This document shows, piece by piece, positions 17,781 through 26,093 of a DNA stretch of 64,000 nucleotides. The number at the start of each line of letters is the position of its first letter. Position 1 is the first letter of the stretch. Source of the DNA: Cyclobacteriaceae bacterium YHN15 (GTDB lineage: Bacteria > Bacteroidota > Bacteroidia > Cytophagales > Cyclobacteriaceae). Both the position numbers and the translations under genes were made by a program. The stretch covers positions 434,001-498,000 of the forward strand of contig RKQB01000003.1 of the NCBI GenBank assembly GCA_003797895.1, given 5' to 3'. Below the pieces are notes generated by a model, which saw only the letters and a list, made by a program, of their open reading frames with translations, was not told the DNA's origin and ran no database searches.

Positions 17781-18491
17781 ATGAAGAAAATTGATTTTGA
17801 GGACTTGATTCTGTTTGAGAACAAGGATTATCTTGTCATCAATAAGCCTCCCTATTTATCGACATTGGACGACAGGCATGAGGCACAGAATATTCTGAAC
17901 TTGGCCAGGCAATACACCCCTGATGCCCAGGTGTGTCACCGACTGGACAAGGAAACATCCGGATGTCTCGTGATCGCCAAACACCCGGAGGCTTATAGAA
18001 ACATCGCCATACAGTTTGAGGACAGAAAAGTCAATAAAGTATACCATGCAGTTGTTGAAGGAATACATGAATTCAAAAATGAATTTGTAGACCGCAACAT
18101 TCATGCAAACAATAAAGGGATTGCCAAGGTAACCAAGGAAGGAAAACCCGCACAAACCATCTTCAACACCCTGGGAACGTATTATTCACATTCCCTAATT
18201 GAGTGTAAACCTATTACAGGAAGACTACATCAGATACGGGTCCATTTGGCCCATTTGAAGTCACCAATATGCGGAGATGAGTTATACGGAGGAAATCCTC
18301 TTTATTTATCTGCCTTAAAACGGCGTTTTAATCTCAAAAAAGGCACTGATGAATTGCCCATCATGCAGCGGGTTTCACTCCATGCTTACGCCATTGGCTT
18401 TGAAGGACTGGAAGGTAAAAGGATAGAAGTCCAAGCACCATATCCAAAAGACTTCGAAGTTTTGGTCAAACAATTGGAGAAAAACCGCTAA
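17781..18491 (+). CDS. RluA-family RNA pseudouridine synthase
   Basis: 236 residues. Isomerises uridine in rRNA or tRNA. Motifs: LVINKPPYLSTLDD, then VCHRLDKETSGCLVIAK with the catalytic Asp of HRLDKETSG, and the C-terminal GRLHQIRVHLAHLKSPICGDELYGG typical of RluA/RluC/RluD. There is no S4 domain, which makes it shorter than RluD. Target base cannot be told. Start chosen at the ATG downstream of the promoter box. Confidence 0.9.
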   Translation: MKKIDFEDLILFENKDYLVINKPPYLSTLDDRHEAQNILNLARQYTPDAQVCHRLDKETSGCLVIAKHPEAYRNIAIQFEDRKVNKVYHAVVEGIHEFKNEFVDRNIHANNKGIAKVTKEGKPAQTIFNTLGTYYSHSLIECKPITGRLHQIRVHLAHLKSPICGDELYGGNPLYLSALKRRFNLKKGTDELPIMQRVSLHAYAIGFEGLEGKRIEVQAPYPKDFEVLVKQLEKNR

Positions 18492-18524
18492 CTCATAGAA
18501 AATGTGGGCAATAATGTTGTTTCT

Positions 18525-18556
18525 TTTGCAATAAAAAGAAATTACTTCTATCTTTG
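18525..18556 (+). promoter_or_regulatory. Promoter of the rplM-rpsI-rpsB operon
   Basis: TTTG at 18525-18528, 20-bp spacer and TATCTTTG at 18549-18556, about 57 bases before the rplM GTG. The leader between them is long enough for translational control, but no defined structure was recognised. Confidence 0.65.
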
Positions 18557-18612
18557 TGTCCCTTTTTGAGGGTGAAGTATATTTAACAAGCTAATAATTA
18601 AACATTTACACA

Positions 18613-19056
18613 GTGGATACATTAAGCTACAAGACCAAATCAGCAAATGCTGCGACTGTAGAGAAAAACTGGGTGGTAGTGGATGCCCAGGCTGCAGTAC
18701 TAGGTAGGTTTGCAAGTGAGGTTGCAAGAATCCTAAGGGGTAAGCACAAGCCTTATTACACCCCTCACGTGGACTGCGGAGACAACGTGATTGTCATCAA
18801 TGCAGACAAGGTTAGGTTGACCGGAAGAAAAATGGACGAGAAAGTTTATGTCCGTCATACCGGTTACCCAGGTGGACAGCGGATTTCTACACCGAAATTG
18901 TTGAAGCAGAAATCTTCTTCAATTCTGGTAGAAAAAGCAGTAAGAGGAATGCTTCCTAAAAACAGATTGGGAAGACAGTTGTACAGAAACCTATACGTTT
19001 ACAACGGTTCTGAGCATCCTCATGCTGCCCAGCAACCTAAAGATTTAAAATTCTAA
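18613..19056 (+). CDS. rplM: 50S ribosomal protein L13
   Basis: 147 residues with a GTG start. Bacteroidota-type N-terminus [24 protein letters not shown] precedes the L13 core: [40 protein letters not shown] and [16 protein letters not shown]. Early-assembling component of the large subunit. First gene of the ribosomal cluster, 12 bases before rpsI. Confidence 0.97.
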   Translation: MDTLSYKTKSANAATVEKNWVVVDAQAAVLGRFASEVARILRGKHKPYYTPHVDCGDNVIVINADKVRLTGRKMDEKVYVRHTGYPGGQRISTPKLLKQKSSSILVEKAVRGMLPKNRLGRQLYRNLYVYNGSEHPHAAQQPKDLKF

Positions 19057-19068
19057 TCTTAGCAGTTC

Positions 19069-19455
19069 ATGGAAATTATCAATACAATCGGTAGAAGAAA
19101 AACATCTGTTGCCAGAATCTACATGAAGCCGGGAAAAGGTGAGATCACTGTCAACAACAGATCGATCGAAGTTTATTTTCCCTTTGATTTACATCGGATC
19201 GTTGTAAAACAACCTCTGGCTCTGGTAGGAGTAGATGGTTCTTATGACATCAAAATCAATGTTGACGGTGGCGGTATCACTGGACAGGCCGAAGCTGCAA
19301 GAATGGCAATAGCCAGAGCTTTGTGCGAGTTCGACATCGAGCACAGACCAACATTGAAAAAAGAAGGTTTTCTTACCCGTGACCCTAGAATGGTGGAACG
19401 TAAGAAGCCAGGACGTAGAAAAGCAAGAAGAAGATTCCAGTTCTCTAAACGTTAA
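19069..19455 (+). CDS. rpsI: 30S ribosomal protein S9
   Basis: 128 residues, ending in the basic tail KKPGRRKARRRFQFSKR whose last arginine reaches the P-site tRNA. N-terminal NTIGRRKTSVARIYMKPGKG and the GGGITGQAEAARMAIARALCEFD block are typical. Cotranscribed with rplM and rpsB. Confidence 0.97.
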   Translation: MEIINTIGRRKTSVARIYMKPGKGEITVNNRSIEVYFPFDLHRIVVKQPLALVGVDGSYDIKINVDGGGITGQAEAARMAIARALCEFDIEHRPTLKKEGFLTRDPRMVERKKPGRRKARRRFQFSKR

Positions 19456-19500
19456 TCCGGAAAATCTTCGAATTTTATATCGAAACTATCTTATTTATTA

Positions 19501-20262
19501 ATGGCACAAATAGAATATAAAGACTTACTGGATGCTGGTGTTCACTTTGGACACTTGACGAGAAAGTGGGATCCAAGAATGGCTCCGTATATCTTCATGG
19601 AGAAGAACGGAATACATATCCTTGACCTTAACAAAACGCTTGTTTGCCTCGAAGAAGCATCCAACGCAATCAAGCAAATCGTTCGCTCAGGAAAAAAAAT
19701 CATGTTCGTAGCTACTAAAAAGCAGGCGAAAGATTTGGTAGCTGAGGAAGCAAGAAGACTGAACATGCCCTACGTAACCGAAAGATGGTTAGGTGGTATG
19801 TTGACAAACTTTGCCACTATTCGTAAATCCTTGAAGAAAATGTCTACCATCGACAAAATGATGAAAGAAGATTCTTACAAGAACCTTGCGAAAAAAGAGC
19901 GTCTGATGATCACCAGACAAAGAGAAAAACTGGAGTCTGTATTGGGAGGTATTGCTGACCTGACCAGACTTCCTGCTGCTTTGTTTGTCGTAGACATCAA
20001 AAGAGAACACATCGCTATTGCGGAAGCACAAAAGCTTGGTATCCCTGTATTCGCGTTGGTAGATACAAATTCTAACCCAAATGAGGTAGATTTCCCTATC
20101 CCCGCCAATGATGATGCTTATAAATCCATCTCTTTGTTGGTAAAAGCGTTTGGAATAGCTATCGAAGAAGGTCTTTCCGAAAGGAAAAAAGACAAAGAAG
20201 AAGCTAAACTTTCTGAAGAGGAAGAAGCTAAAAAAGCTGTAGACGCAGATACTCAAGAGTAA
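19501..20262 (+). CDS. rpsB: 30S ribosomal protein S2
   Basis: 253 residues. Core motifs [54 protein letters not shown] and [20 protein letters not shown]. The C-terminus is a lysine/glutamate-rich tail ([18 protein letters not shown]). Its stop is followed by a terminator, so expression of tsf is at least partly separate here. Confidence 0.97.
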   Translation: MAQIEYKDLLDAGVHFGHLTRKWDPRMAPYIFMEKNGIHILDLNKTLVCLEEASNAIKQIVRSGKKIMFVATKKQAKDLVAEEARRLNMPYVTERWLGGMLTNFATIRKSLKKMSTIDKMMKEDSYKNLAKKERLMITRQREKLESVLGGIADLTRLPAALFVVDIKREHIAIAEAQKLGIPVFALVDTNSNPNEVDFPIPANDDAYKSISLLVKAFGIAIEEGLSERKKDKEEAKLSEEEEAKKAVDADTQE

Positions 20263-20285
20263 TCCACTTTGATTTTATGACTACA

Positions 20286-20326
20286 AAAAAATTGAACATA
20301 AGGCTCATACCTGTGTTCAATTTTTT
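20286..20326 (+). terminator. Terminator after rpsB
   Basis: AAAAAATTGAACA (20286-20298) pairs with TGTTCAATTTTTT (20314-20326) around a 15-base loop. AT-rich stem with a T run at its 3' end; could allow partial read-through into tsf. Confidence 0.7.
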
Positions 20327-20335
20327 GTTTCTACT

Positions 20336-20401
20336 AGACCTTTGAGGTTTTTAACCCATACCCAAAGAAAATCTAGAACCTTACCTAAACCTCGAAGGTC
20401 T
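20336..20401. repeat. Imperfect palindromic repeat between rpsB and tsf
   Basis: AGACCTTTGAGGTTT (20336-20350) is an inverted copy (14 of 15 bases) of AAACCTCGAAGGTCT (20387-20401), with 36 bases between. It looks like a REP-type or dispersed palindromic element; function is unknown. Confidence 0.55.
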
Positions 20402-20470
20402 TATTAAAATACGCCTTATGGGTTTTTCCAAAAACAGATAAAAGTTTAATCTCATAAATTGACTAAAAAA

Positions 20471-21301
20471 ATGGCTATTACTGCACAAGAAGTAAACAAA
20501 CTGAGACAAATGACCGGAGCTGGTATGATGGACTGTAAAAAAGCCCTTACAGAAGCTGAAGGAGATTTTGAAAAAGCTATTGACATCCTTAGAAAAAAAG
20601 GTCAGAAAGTTTCAGCATCAAGAGCTGATCGCGAAACAAAGGAAGGAACAATTGTTACTTCAGTAAGCTCTGATGGGACTACTGGAACTCTACTTTCCTT
20701 GACCTGTGAAACTGATTTTGTGGCTAAAAATGAAGGGTTCGTTTCTTTTGCCAATACTTTGTTGGATATGGCTACAAAAAATGCTGCAACTTCTATCGAG
20801 CAAATCCATGCTCTGCCATACGAAAACATCACTGTTGCTGAGAAAATTATTGAAATGACCGGTAAAATCGGTGAGAAAATCGAGATTTCACATTATGAAG
20901 TCGTCAAAGGAGAAGTAGTGGTCCCATACATTCACTCAAATGGAAAATTAGGTGTATTGGTTTCCCTCGTGAACGTTAACGGTGCTGCTGTGGAAGATGC
21001 AGGTAAAGACGTTGCCATGCAGATTGCTGCCATGAATCCTGTTGCTGTTGACAAAGACGGAGTAGATGCTACTACTGTTCAAAGAGAAATCGAAGTAGGT
21101 AAAGAGCAGGCAAGACAAGAAGGCAAACCGGAAGAAATGTTGGAAAAAATCGCCATGGGCAAACTGCAGAAATTCTACAAAGAAAACACACTGTTGAGCC
21201 AGGCATTTGTGAAAGACAACAGCAAGTCCATTGCCCAGTACCTAGATGGTGTAAGTAAAGGTTTGACTGTTTCTGCATTTAAAAGAGTATCTATCGGATA
21301 A
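20471..21301 (+). CDS. tsf: Translation elongation factor Ts
   Basis: 276 residues. Nucleotide exchange factor for EF-Tu. N-terminal UBA-like domain ITAQEVNKLRQMTGAGMMDCKKAL and the core TDFVAKNEGF are diagnostic; the C-terminal dimerisation part ends with DGVSKGLTVSAFKRVSIG. A TTG four codons upstream is in frame, but the ATG matches other species. A strong terminator follows. Confidence 0.96.
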   Translation: MAITAQEVNKLRQMTGAGMMDCKKALTEAEGDFEKAIDILRKKGQKVSASRADRETKEGTIVTSVSSDGTTGTLLSLTCETDFVAKNEGFVSFANTLLDMATKNAATSIEQIHALPYENITVAEKIIEMTGKIGEKIEISHYEVVKGEVVVPYIHSNGKLGVLVSLVNVNGAAVEDAGKDVAMQIAAMNPVAVDKDGVDATTVQREIEVGKEQARQEGKPEEMLEKIAMGKLQKFYKENTLLSQAFVKDNSKSIAQYLDGVSKGLTVSAFKRVSIG

Positions 21302-21376
21302 TATTAGGTTCAAGAAACAAGACTCAAAGCTTGTCCGGAAGGATTTCGGGAAAGCAAGACTTGAGATATTGGATAT

Positions 21377-21410
21377 AAAAGCTGACTTCGAGAGGAGTCA
21401 GCTTTTTTTT
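21377..21410 (+). terminator. Terminator of tsf
   Basis: AAAAGCTGACT (21377-21387), 8-base loop, AGTCAGCTTTT (21396-21406), then T to 21410. The stretch before it (21303-21375) carries CAAGACT-type low-complexity sequence similar to that near 30900. Confidence 0.85.
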
Positions 21411-21459
21411 ATCCTTTGAGTGCGCCGCGGCGTACTTGAAGGTATTTAAACAACTTTTT

Positions 21460-22032
21460 TTAGCGGATTTTCCAATTGATTGAAAAACAGTGAAGAAATG
21501 TATCTTCGAAAAAGTAATCCATGGTATAACCTAAGCTCATCACTTCTGAAATTCTTTGGTTTTGATAACGAAGTGATAGCTGGAGCGAGGCCTCCGATCT
21601 TACACTCCTGTAAATGGTCTCGGATACAATGATTCCATTTACAGTGGTTCTATCATATCCTGTCACCATCATTCCTCTGGCTAAGGAAGCACCGGCACCG
21701 ATCCATAGCCTTTCCTTTTCGGATTGTAACACCTGTCGCTCAAGACCTGCCTGAAGTCTGAAATTCCGGTCATACCAAAATAATAAAGCATTGTTACGGC
21801 TCATAGTAGGGCTTGTCGTCTCGAACCCTAGCAAAACATAAGGCTGCAATTTCTTCCATTGGAAATTAGGTCTGATACCAAGATGTGTCCCGAACCCTAT
21901 ACCTCTGCTTGGTTCAAAAGTGAAGTCCTGAACCGAATTGAGTGAAGTCCGAATGAATATTTCAGATTTTTCTTGGCTAAAGCTTTTGGATACGACCATA
22001 AAAACCACAAAAATTAAAATTAGTCTTTTCAT
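21460..22032 (-). CDS. Secreted beta-barrel-like protein of unknown function
   Basis: 190 residues with a signal peptide (KRLILIFVVFMVVSKSFSQ). The mature part alternates polar and hydrophobic residues in short strands and ends with FLHCFSINWKIR, which resembles a small outer-membrane barrel with a C-terminal aromatic/hydrophobic strand. No specific family recognised. An upstream ATG adds eight residues before the signal peptide and is less likely. Single gene, convergent with tsf. Confidence 0.65.
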   Translation of the reverse strand: MKRLILIFVVFMVVSKSFSQEKSEIFIRTSLNSVQDFTFEPSRGIGFGTHLGIRPNFQWKKLQPYVLLGFETTSPTMSRNNALLFWYDRNFRLQAGLERQVLQSEKERLWIGAGASLARGMMVTGYDRTTVNGIIVSETIYRSVRSEASLQLSLRYQNQRISEVMSLGYTMDYFFEDTFLHCFSINWKIR

Positions 22033-22346
22033 AAAGAGATTTAATTTAACCCACATAGGAATCTGACCAGGTTACTAAAAACCTGATGTCCAAAAATGGA
22101 AGACTCATAATTTATTTAGTAGGAATAAAATATTTCGACAAAAATAGAAGATATTTTATCTAATTAAATTATAGATTGTTATTATTTTTTTTTTGAAATA
22201 TTTTATTAATTAAATATATTATTTTATTAATTTAATTATATTTTAACTTTTCTAAACAACAGCAATCACCTCATAATCGGCAAATGCAAGCCGGAAGGTT
22301 TAATAAAAGCAGATCCAAAATTTTTCGTTTTAGCCTTTGAAACTGA
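22033..22346. other. AT-rich intergenic stretch
   Basis: No gene found. The part 22130-22250 is almost pure A/T (AATTAAAT/ATTTAATT runs) and would bend or melt easily. It separates the barrel gene from the higBA operon. Confidence 0.5.
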
Positions 22347-22706
22347 TCAAACACCCAGAACAATAGAAGCATCAATGTCCAATTTCCTGCTGATTTCACG
22401 GGCAATTTTTAGTGTCGGCTCACTTTTTCCATTGAGGTACTCACTGATTCTTGAACTGCTTACCCCAAGAAATTCTGCAAGGGCTTTTTGACTTAAATCT
22501 CTTTCCTGCATCCGTAATTTGATCGATTCCGCCAATGTAGGTGGCTGTATTGGGTAGTGTTTTTCTTCATAATCCGCTACCAAGTCAGAAAGTATGTTCA
22601 GTTCAACATAACCTTTTGCTTCGGAGTTTTCTATATTTTCAGTATTAGAAAGTAATTCTTCTATCCTTTCAAGTATGGCTTTATATTCTTTTTCGGACTT
22701 TATCAT
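22347..22706 (-). CDS. higA: HigA-type antitoxin (XRE family)
   Basis: 119 residues. C-terminal helix-turn-helix of the Cro/XRE type: LSQKALAEFLGVSSSRISEYLNGKSEP (about 73-99). N-terminal helical part with EYKAILERIEELL as in HigA antitoxins of this type. It should neutralise the HigB toxin and repress its own operon by binding the palindromic operator upstream. Three bases separate it from the toxin gene; toxin-first order is typical for higBA. Confidence 0.85.
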   Translation of the reverse strand: MIKSEKEYKAILERIEELLSNTENIENSEAKGYVELNILSDLVADYEEKHYPIQPPTLAESIKLRMQERDLSQKALAEFLGVSSSRISEYLNGKSEPTLKIAREISRKLDIDASIVLGV

Positions 22707-22709
22707 AAT

Positions 22710-23006
22710 TTAAATATTTTGGATGTCCTGTATCTTATCATATTCTACATGTGAACCTATAAACCTTATATACACTTTTTTGGCATTGAACGAGATGATA
22801 GCAATCAAGCGATATTTGTTTCCTTTGATATTGAAAACAAAATGGTGATTGCCTACATAACCCACAGAATTGAAATCTTGTTTTATATCATTGAAGGAAG
22901 ACCAATCTTTTTTACTTACCGAAGAGTACCAATATTTCAAGGGAATTTCAGCATCAGCATGCTTTTCCGAAAATTCCTGTATCCTCTTGTAAGTAACTAT
23001 TCTCAT
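22710..23006 (-). CDS. higB: HigB-type mRNA interferase toxin
   Basis: 98 residues with the RelE-like HigB_toxin pattern: RIVTYKRIQEFSEKHADAE, SVGYVGNHHFVFNIKGNKYRLIAIISFNAKKVYIRFIGSHVEYDKI cut here to its key parts NKYRLIA and VYIRFIGSHVEYD, the latter holding the usual catalytic His/Tyr. It cleaves mRNA at the ribosome in family members. Intact, full-length, with intact antitoxin, so the module looks functional. Confidence 0.87.
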   Translation of the reverse strand: MRIVTYKRIQEFSEKHADAEIPLKYWYSSVSKKDWSSFNDIKQDFNSVGYVGNHHFVFNIKGNKYRLIAIISFNAKKVYIRFIGSHVEYDKIQDIQNI

Positions 23007-23022
23007 TAATTATGCTCAATGA

Positions 23023-23077
23023 TTTAAATATATTCCATATTTCAAAACAAATTTACAAAATATGGAATATATTTAAA
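23023..23077 (-). promoter_or_regulatory. higBA operator and promoter
   Basis: A perfect 20-bp inverted repeat: TTTAAATATATTCCATATTT at 23023-23042 and its reverse complement at 23058-23077, with a 15-bp spacer. On the minus strand the spacer contains TAAATTTG (23055-23048), matching the -7 box TAnnTTTG. HigA bound to both arms would bracket the promoter, giving autorepression. Confidence 0.75.
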
Positions 23078-23229
23078 AGCAACTCATCCCCCATTTTTCA
23101 TTCATAATTTCTCATTCTACATTTTCCATCTCTGCTGTAGAAATTTTACTTCTCAAAAAGCTAAGATCAAAGAAAAAACCACCCTGGTCCCCCAAGGTGG
23201 TCTAAGATGATTGAAAGAACTTTTCCGAA

Positions 23230-24549
23230 TTATTTTAACCAATCCGGTTTGGTCGTTTTGATATTGGCCTCCAGCTGATTTAAGAGGTTGTACAATCCAA
23301 AATACGTCCTGTTGATATACAAACCGTGTCTTGAACCCCTTGCCTGTCTTGATTTCTTAAACATTTTGTCATTGGAAATCCTATCACCCAATTTGAAAAT
23401 CTGTTCGAAATATGAATTATCCGCAAAATCAAAAGTCTCCGAATGGAATGGCTTTCCCAATAGGGAGATCATTTCTTTGAACACAGCTTTAAAATATGTT
23501 TTTTCCTCTTCTGTGTCTTTGTCACTGATAAACTCCAAGCCATAGAAAATCGCATTCAATTCTTCTTCATTGATCAATAAATCACGTTTTATCAATGCAA
23601 AGTACCCTTGGTAAAAATCCTCTGGAAGTATTTTAACACAGCCAAAGTCAATAATACCCAACTTACCATCTTTTTGGATTATAAAATTACCCGGATGTGG
23701 ATCGGCATGTAGCTGTTTCAGATTGTGGACCTGATGGTGATAAAAATCCCAAAGCGCCTGACCTATCCTGTTCTTTTCCGCTTGGCTTGGATTGGTTTCC
23801 AACCATTCTTTGATATGATTGCCCTCAATCCAATCCATGGTGATGATCCTTTCAGAACTCAACTCTTCATAATAGTTTGGAAAGGTCAAATCCTCAATAT
23901 GTGAACATGCACCCGAAATTTCCCTTGAACGCTGAACCTCCAAAACATAGTCAGTTTCCTCCAGAAGTTTCCCCTCAACCTCTTCCATATAATGATCCAG
24001 CTCTTTCTCATTCATGTTGAGCAATCTCAACGCAAAAGGCCTTACCAATTTTAAATCAGAACTTACGGAGTCAGCTACTCCTGGATACTGAATTTTAATT
24101 GCCAACTTTTTCCCTTTCATGGTCGCCTGATGCACCTGTCCTATGGATGCTGCATTTACAGCAGACCTTGTGAAGGTTTCATACATCTGCTCAGGTGCCT
24201 TTCCAAAATATTTTTGGAATGTTTTGACTACCAAAGGATAGGACAAGGGCGGTGCACTATACTGTGCCATCGTGAATTTGTCCTGGTAAGCCCTGGGGAG
24301 TATATTTTTATCCATGGACATCATCTGAGCCACTTTCAGGGCAGAGCCCTTTAATTGACTCAAGGAATTATAAATATCAGTAGCATTGTCAGTATGAAGC
24401 TGTTCATTGGTCATGGAGGGATTGACTACTTTTTTAGCATAATGCTTCATGTAGTTGCCTCCAACTTTTGCTCCGGTACTGATAAATTTTGCCGCACGCT
24501 GTACTTTAGAAACAGGAATACTCTGCTGTTCTTTCACTTTACTTTCCAT
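23230..24549 (-). CDS. ABC1/AarF/UbiB-family atypical kinase
   Basis: 439 residues. ABC1-family motifs: KxGQ-like LKGSALKVAQMMSMD, NAASIGQVHQATMKGKKLAIKIQYPG with the alanine-rich loop and ATP-site lysine, HADPHPGNFIIQKDGKLGIIDFGCVK as catalytic/metal site. In other bacteria relatives support ubiquinone synthesis or lipid homeostasis, but this organism group uses menaquinone, so role is open. It follows the TetR gene by 11 bases and likely shares its operon. Confidence 0.87.
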   Translation of the reverse strand: MESKVKEQQSIPVSKVQRAAKFISTGAKVGGNYMKHYAKKVVNPSMTNEQLHTDNATDIYNSLSQLKGSALKVAQMMSMDKNILPRAYQDKFTMAQYSAPPLSYPLVVKTFQKYFGKAPEQMYETFTRSAVNAASIGQVHQATMKGKKLAIKIQYPGVADSVSSDLKLVRPFALRLLNMNEKELDHYMEEVEGKLLEETDYVLEVQRSREISGACSHIEDLTFPNYYEELSSERIITMDWIEGNHIKEWLETNPSQAEKNRIGQALWDFYHHQVHNLKQLHADPHPGNFIIQKDGKLGIIDFGCVKILPEDFYQGYFALIKRDLLINEEELNAIFYGLEFISDKDTEEEKTYFKAVFKEMISLLGKPFHSETFDFADNSYFEQIFKLGDRISNDKMFKKSRQARGSRHGLYINRTYFGLYNLLNQLEANIKTTKPDWLK

Positions 24550-24560
24550 AAATTCCTGAA

Positions 24561-25226
24561 TTATTTGTTTTGGTATAAAAACTTGGCAAAATCAATAAAG
24601 GTGTCCAGGGCACTCTTCCCCATAAGGTCGAAGGCCAAGTTTACTGACTTTTCAATGGCAGCATCTGTTTTTTCAAAAGCGGGAGAACTGTCATTTAGCC
24701 AAAATTGAAAGACAAACCAGACCTGAAGCCAAAGCGCCTCATCATATTTATCGGAGATTACTGGCCTGCTTGCTATCTCTTCAGTCTCTTTTCCTTCCAG
24801 GATAATTTCATTGGCAAAATCCTTGAATTTGGATTTGAAAGATTTCACCTCCTTGGGAAGCAGTTTTTTCAGATCTTTGTGATCTGCATACAAAGACAAT
24901 AAATAGGAACGGTTTTTTTTAAGCTCCTCCACCAAAGTAAACAAAAAGCCCAGCAGTTTTTCTCTGGCACTGTATTCTTTAAATACTTCCTGTGATTCTA
25001 GATTTTGAATGGTATCATCGAATAATTTGCCCCAAACCGCAGATTTGATGGCCTCAAAAGAAGTGAAGTAGCTGTAAAAATCTTCTTCTTTCATCTTGAG
25101 TTCTTTGGCAAATTTATAAATGGAAACAGGTTCCTGACCGTGCTCCAATACATATTCTACATATCCACTGATGATTTTTCCTTTTGGATCCGCTTTACTT
25201 GCCTTTTTTGCAGTTGTGTTTTCCAT
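24561..25226 (-). CDS. TetR-like regulator
   Basis: 221 residues, all helical. N-terminal helix-turn-helix with PVSIYKFAKELKMKEEDFYSYFTSFEAIKSAVW, in which YSYFTSFEAIKSAV matches the TetR YxHFxsKeaLl motif in modified form. C-terminal region with TetR_C-like helices is unassigned. Operon with the ABC1-type kinase and probably regulates it or the membrane-lipid genes it acts with (inference). Confidence 0.75.
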   Translation of the reverse strand: MENTTAKKASKADPKGKIISGYVEYVLEHGQEPVSIYKFAKELKMKEEDFYSYFTSFEAIKSAVWGKLFDDTIQNLESQEVFKEYSAREKLLGFLFTLVEELKKNRSYLLSLYADHKDLKKLLPKEVKSFKSKFKDFANEIILEGKETEEIASRPVISDKYDEALWLQVWFVFQFWLNDSSPAFEKTDAAIEKSVNLAFDLMGKSALDTFIDFAKFLYQNK

Positions 25227-25484
25227 GTTGGTTTATTTTCTATTGATATAACTATGAAAGGGGATATGAAGTTTAGAAATGCCGTAAAAATCAGGATGGA
25301 TATCAATAATTTTTTTTAGTTTTAAAGACCATGCCTCTATTGCATCAAAGGTGTGCTTTGAAAATGCTTAATTGGATTAAAGCATTTAATTCAATTGAAG
25401 AATAAAGAAATTAAATTTTCGGTCATCGATTTAAAGTTAGGTGGGTAGCCGAAAGTTTGTTTCGGGTATAAGGGAGTAAAATAA

Positions 25485-26018
25485 ATGGCAAGAATAATTT
25501 ACTACGTAGCAAGTTCAATTAATGGTTTCATTGCAGGTCAAAATGACGACATAAGCGACTTTGCGGCAGGTGGAAAAGGCGTGGACAAATACTTAGCTGA
25601 CCTGCAAAAATTTCAGACTGTGATTATGGGTCGCAAAACTTATGAATTTGGATACAATTATGGACTTGAACCAGGTCAACCAGCCTATCCTCATATGGAA
25701 CACTTCATATTTTCAGAATCGTTGAAAATTGAGAATTTGGCTGAAACTGTACATATCGAGAATTTATCAATCGATCGAGTGAATGAAATTAAAGAATCGG
25801 CTAAATCTGATATTTATTTGTGTGGTGGTGGACAATTCGCAGGTTGGCTTTTGGATAACGGACTCATAGAACAACTGAAATTAAAATTGAACCCTATAAT
25901 ACTTGGAAGCGGAATTCGACTATTTGGAAACTCAACAATCAAATCAAAATGGAATCTGAAAGAAACCGAATCATTTGAAGACGGACTGAAAATTCTTACT
26001 TATGACATTGAAAAATAA
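25485..26018 (+). CDS. Dihydrofolate reductase family protein (RibD C-terminal-like)
   Basis: 177 residues. RibD_C/DHFR-like fold: IIYYVASSINGFIAGQND at the N-terminus, VIMGRKTYEFG as the NADPH-binding motif, and DIYLCGGGQFAGWLLDNGLIEQLKLKLNPIILGSGIRLF cut to GGGQFAGWLLDNGLID-like catalytic half. Such proteins are NADPH reductases of undetermined substrate. It stands alone, with a 75-base gap to the next gene. Confidence 0.85.
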   Translation: MARIIYYVASSINGFIAGQNDDISDFAAGGKGVDKYLADLQKFQTVIMGRKTYEFGYNYGLEPGQPAYPHMEHFIFSESLKIENLAETVHIENLSIDRVNEIKESAKSDIYLCGGGQFAGWLLDNGLIEQLKLKLNPIILGSGIRLFGNSTIKSKWNLKETESFEDGLKILTYDIEK

Positions 26019-26093
26019 AGTACTTCCGCTCAAAAACTTTCCCTTGGAACAATCTATGGACTTATTTAATATAGCAAGGCTAATGCTATCCAT

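Noticed and set aside
19789..20256. 155-residue open frame antisense to rpsB
   Set aside because: Phe/Ser-rich composition is the complement of a Lys/Glu-rich tail; rpsB is certain.
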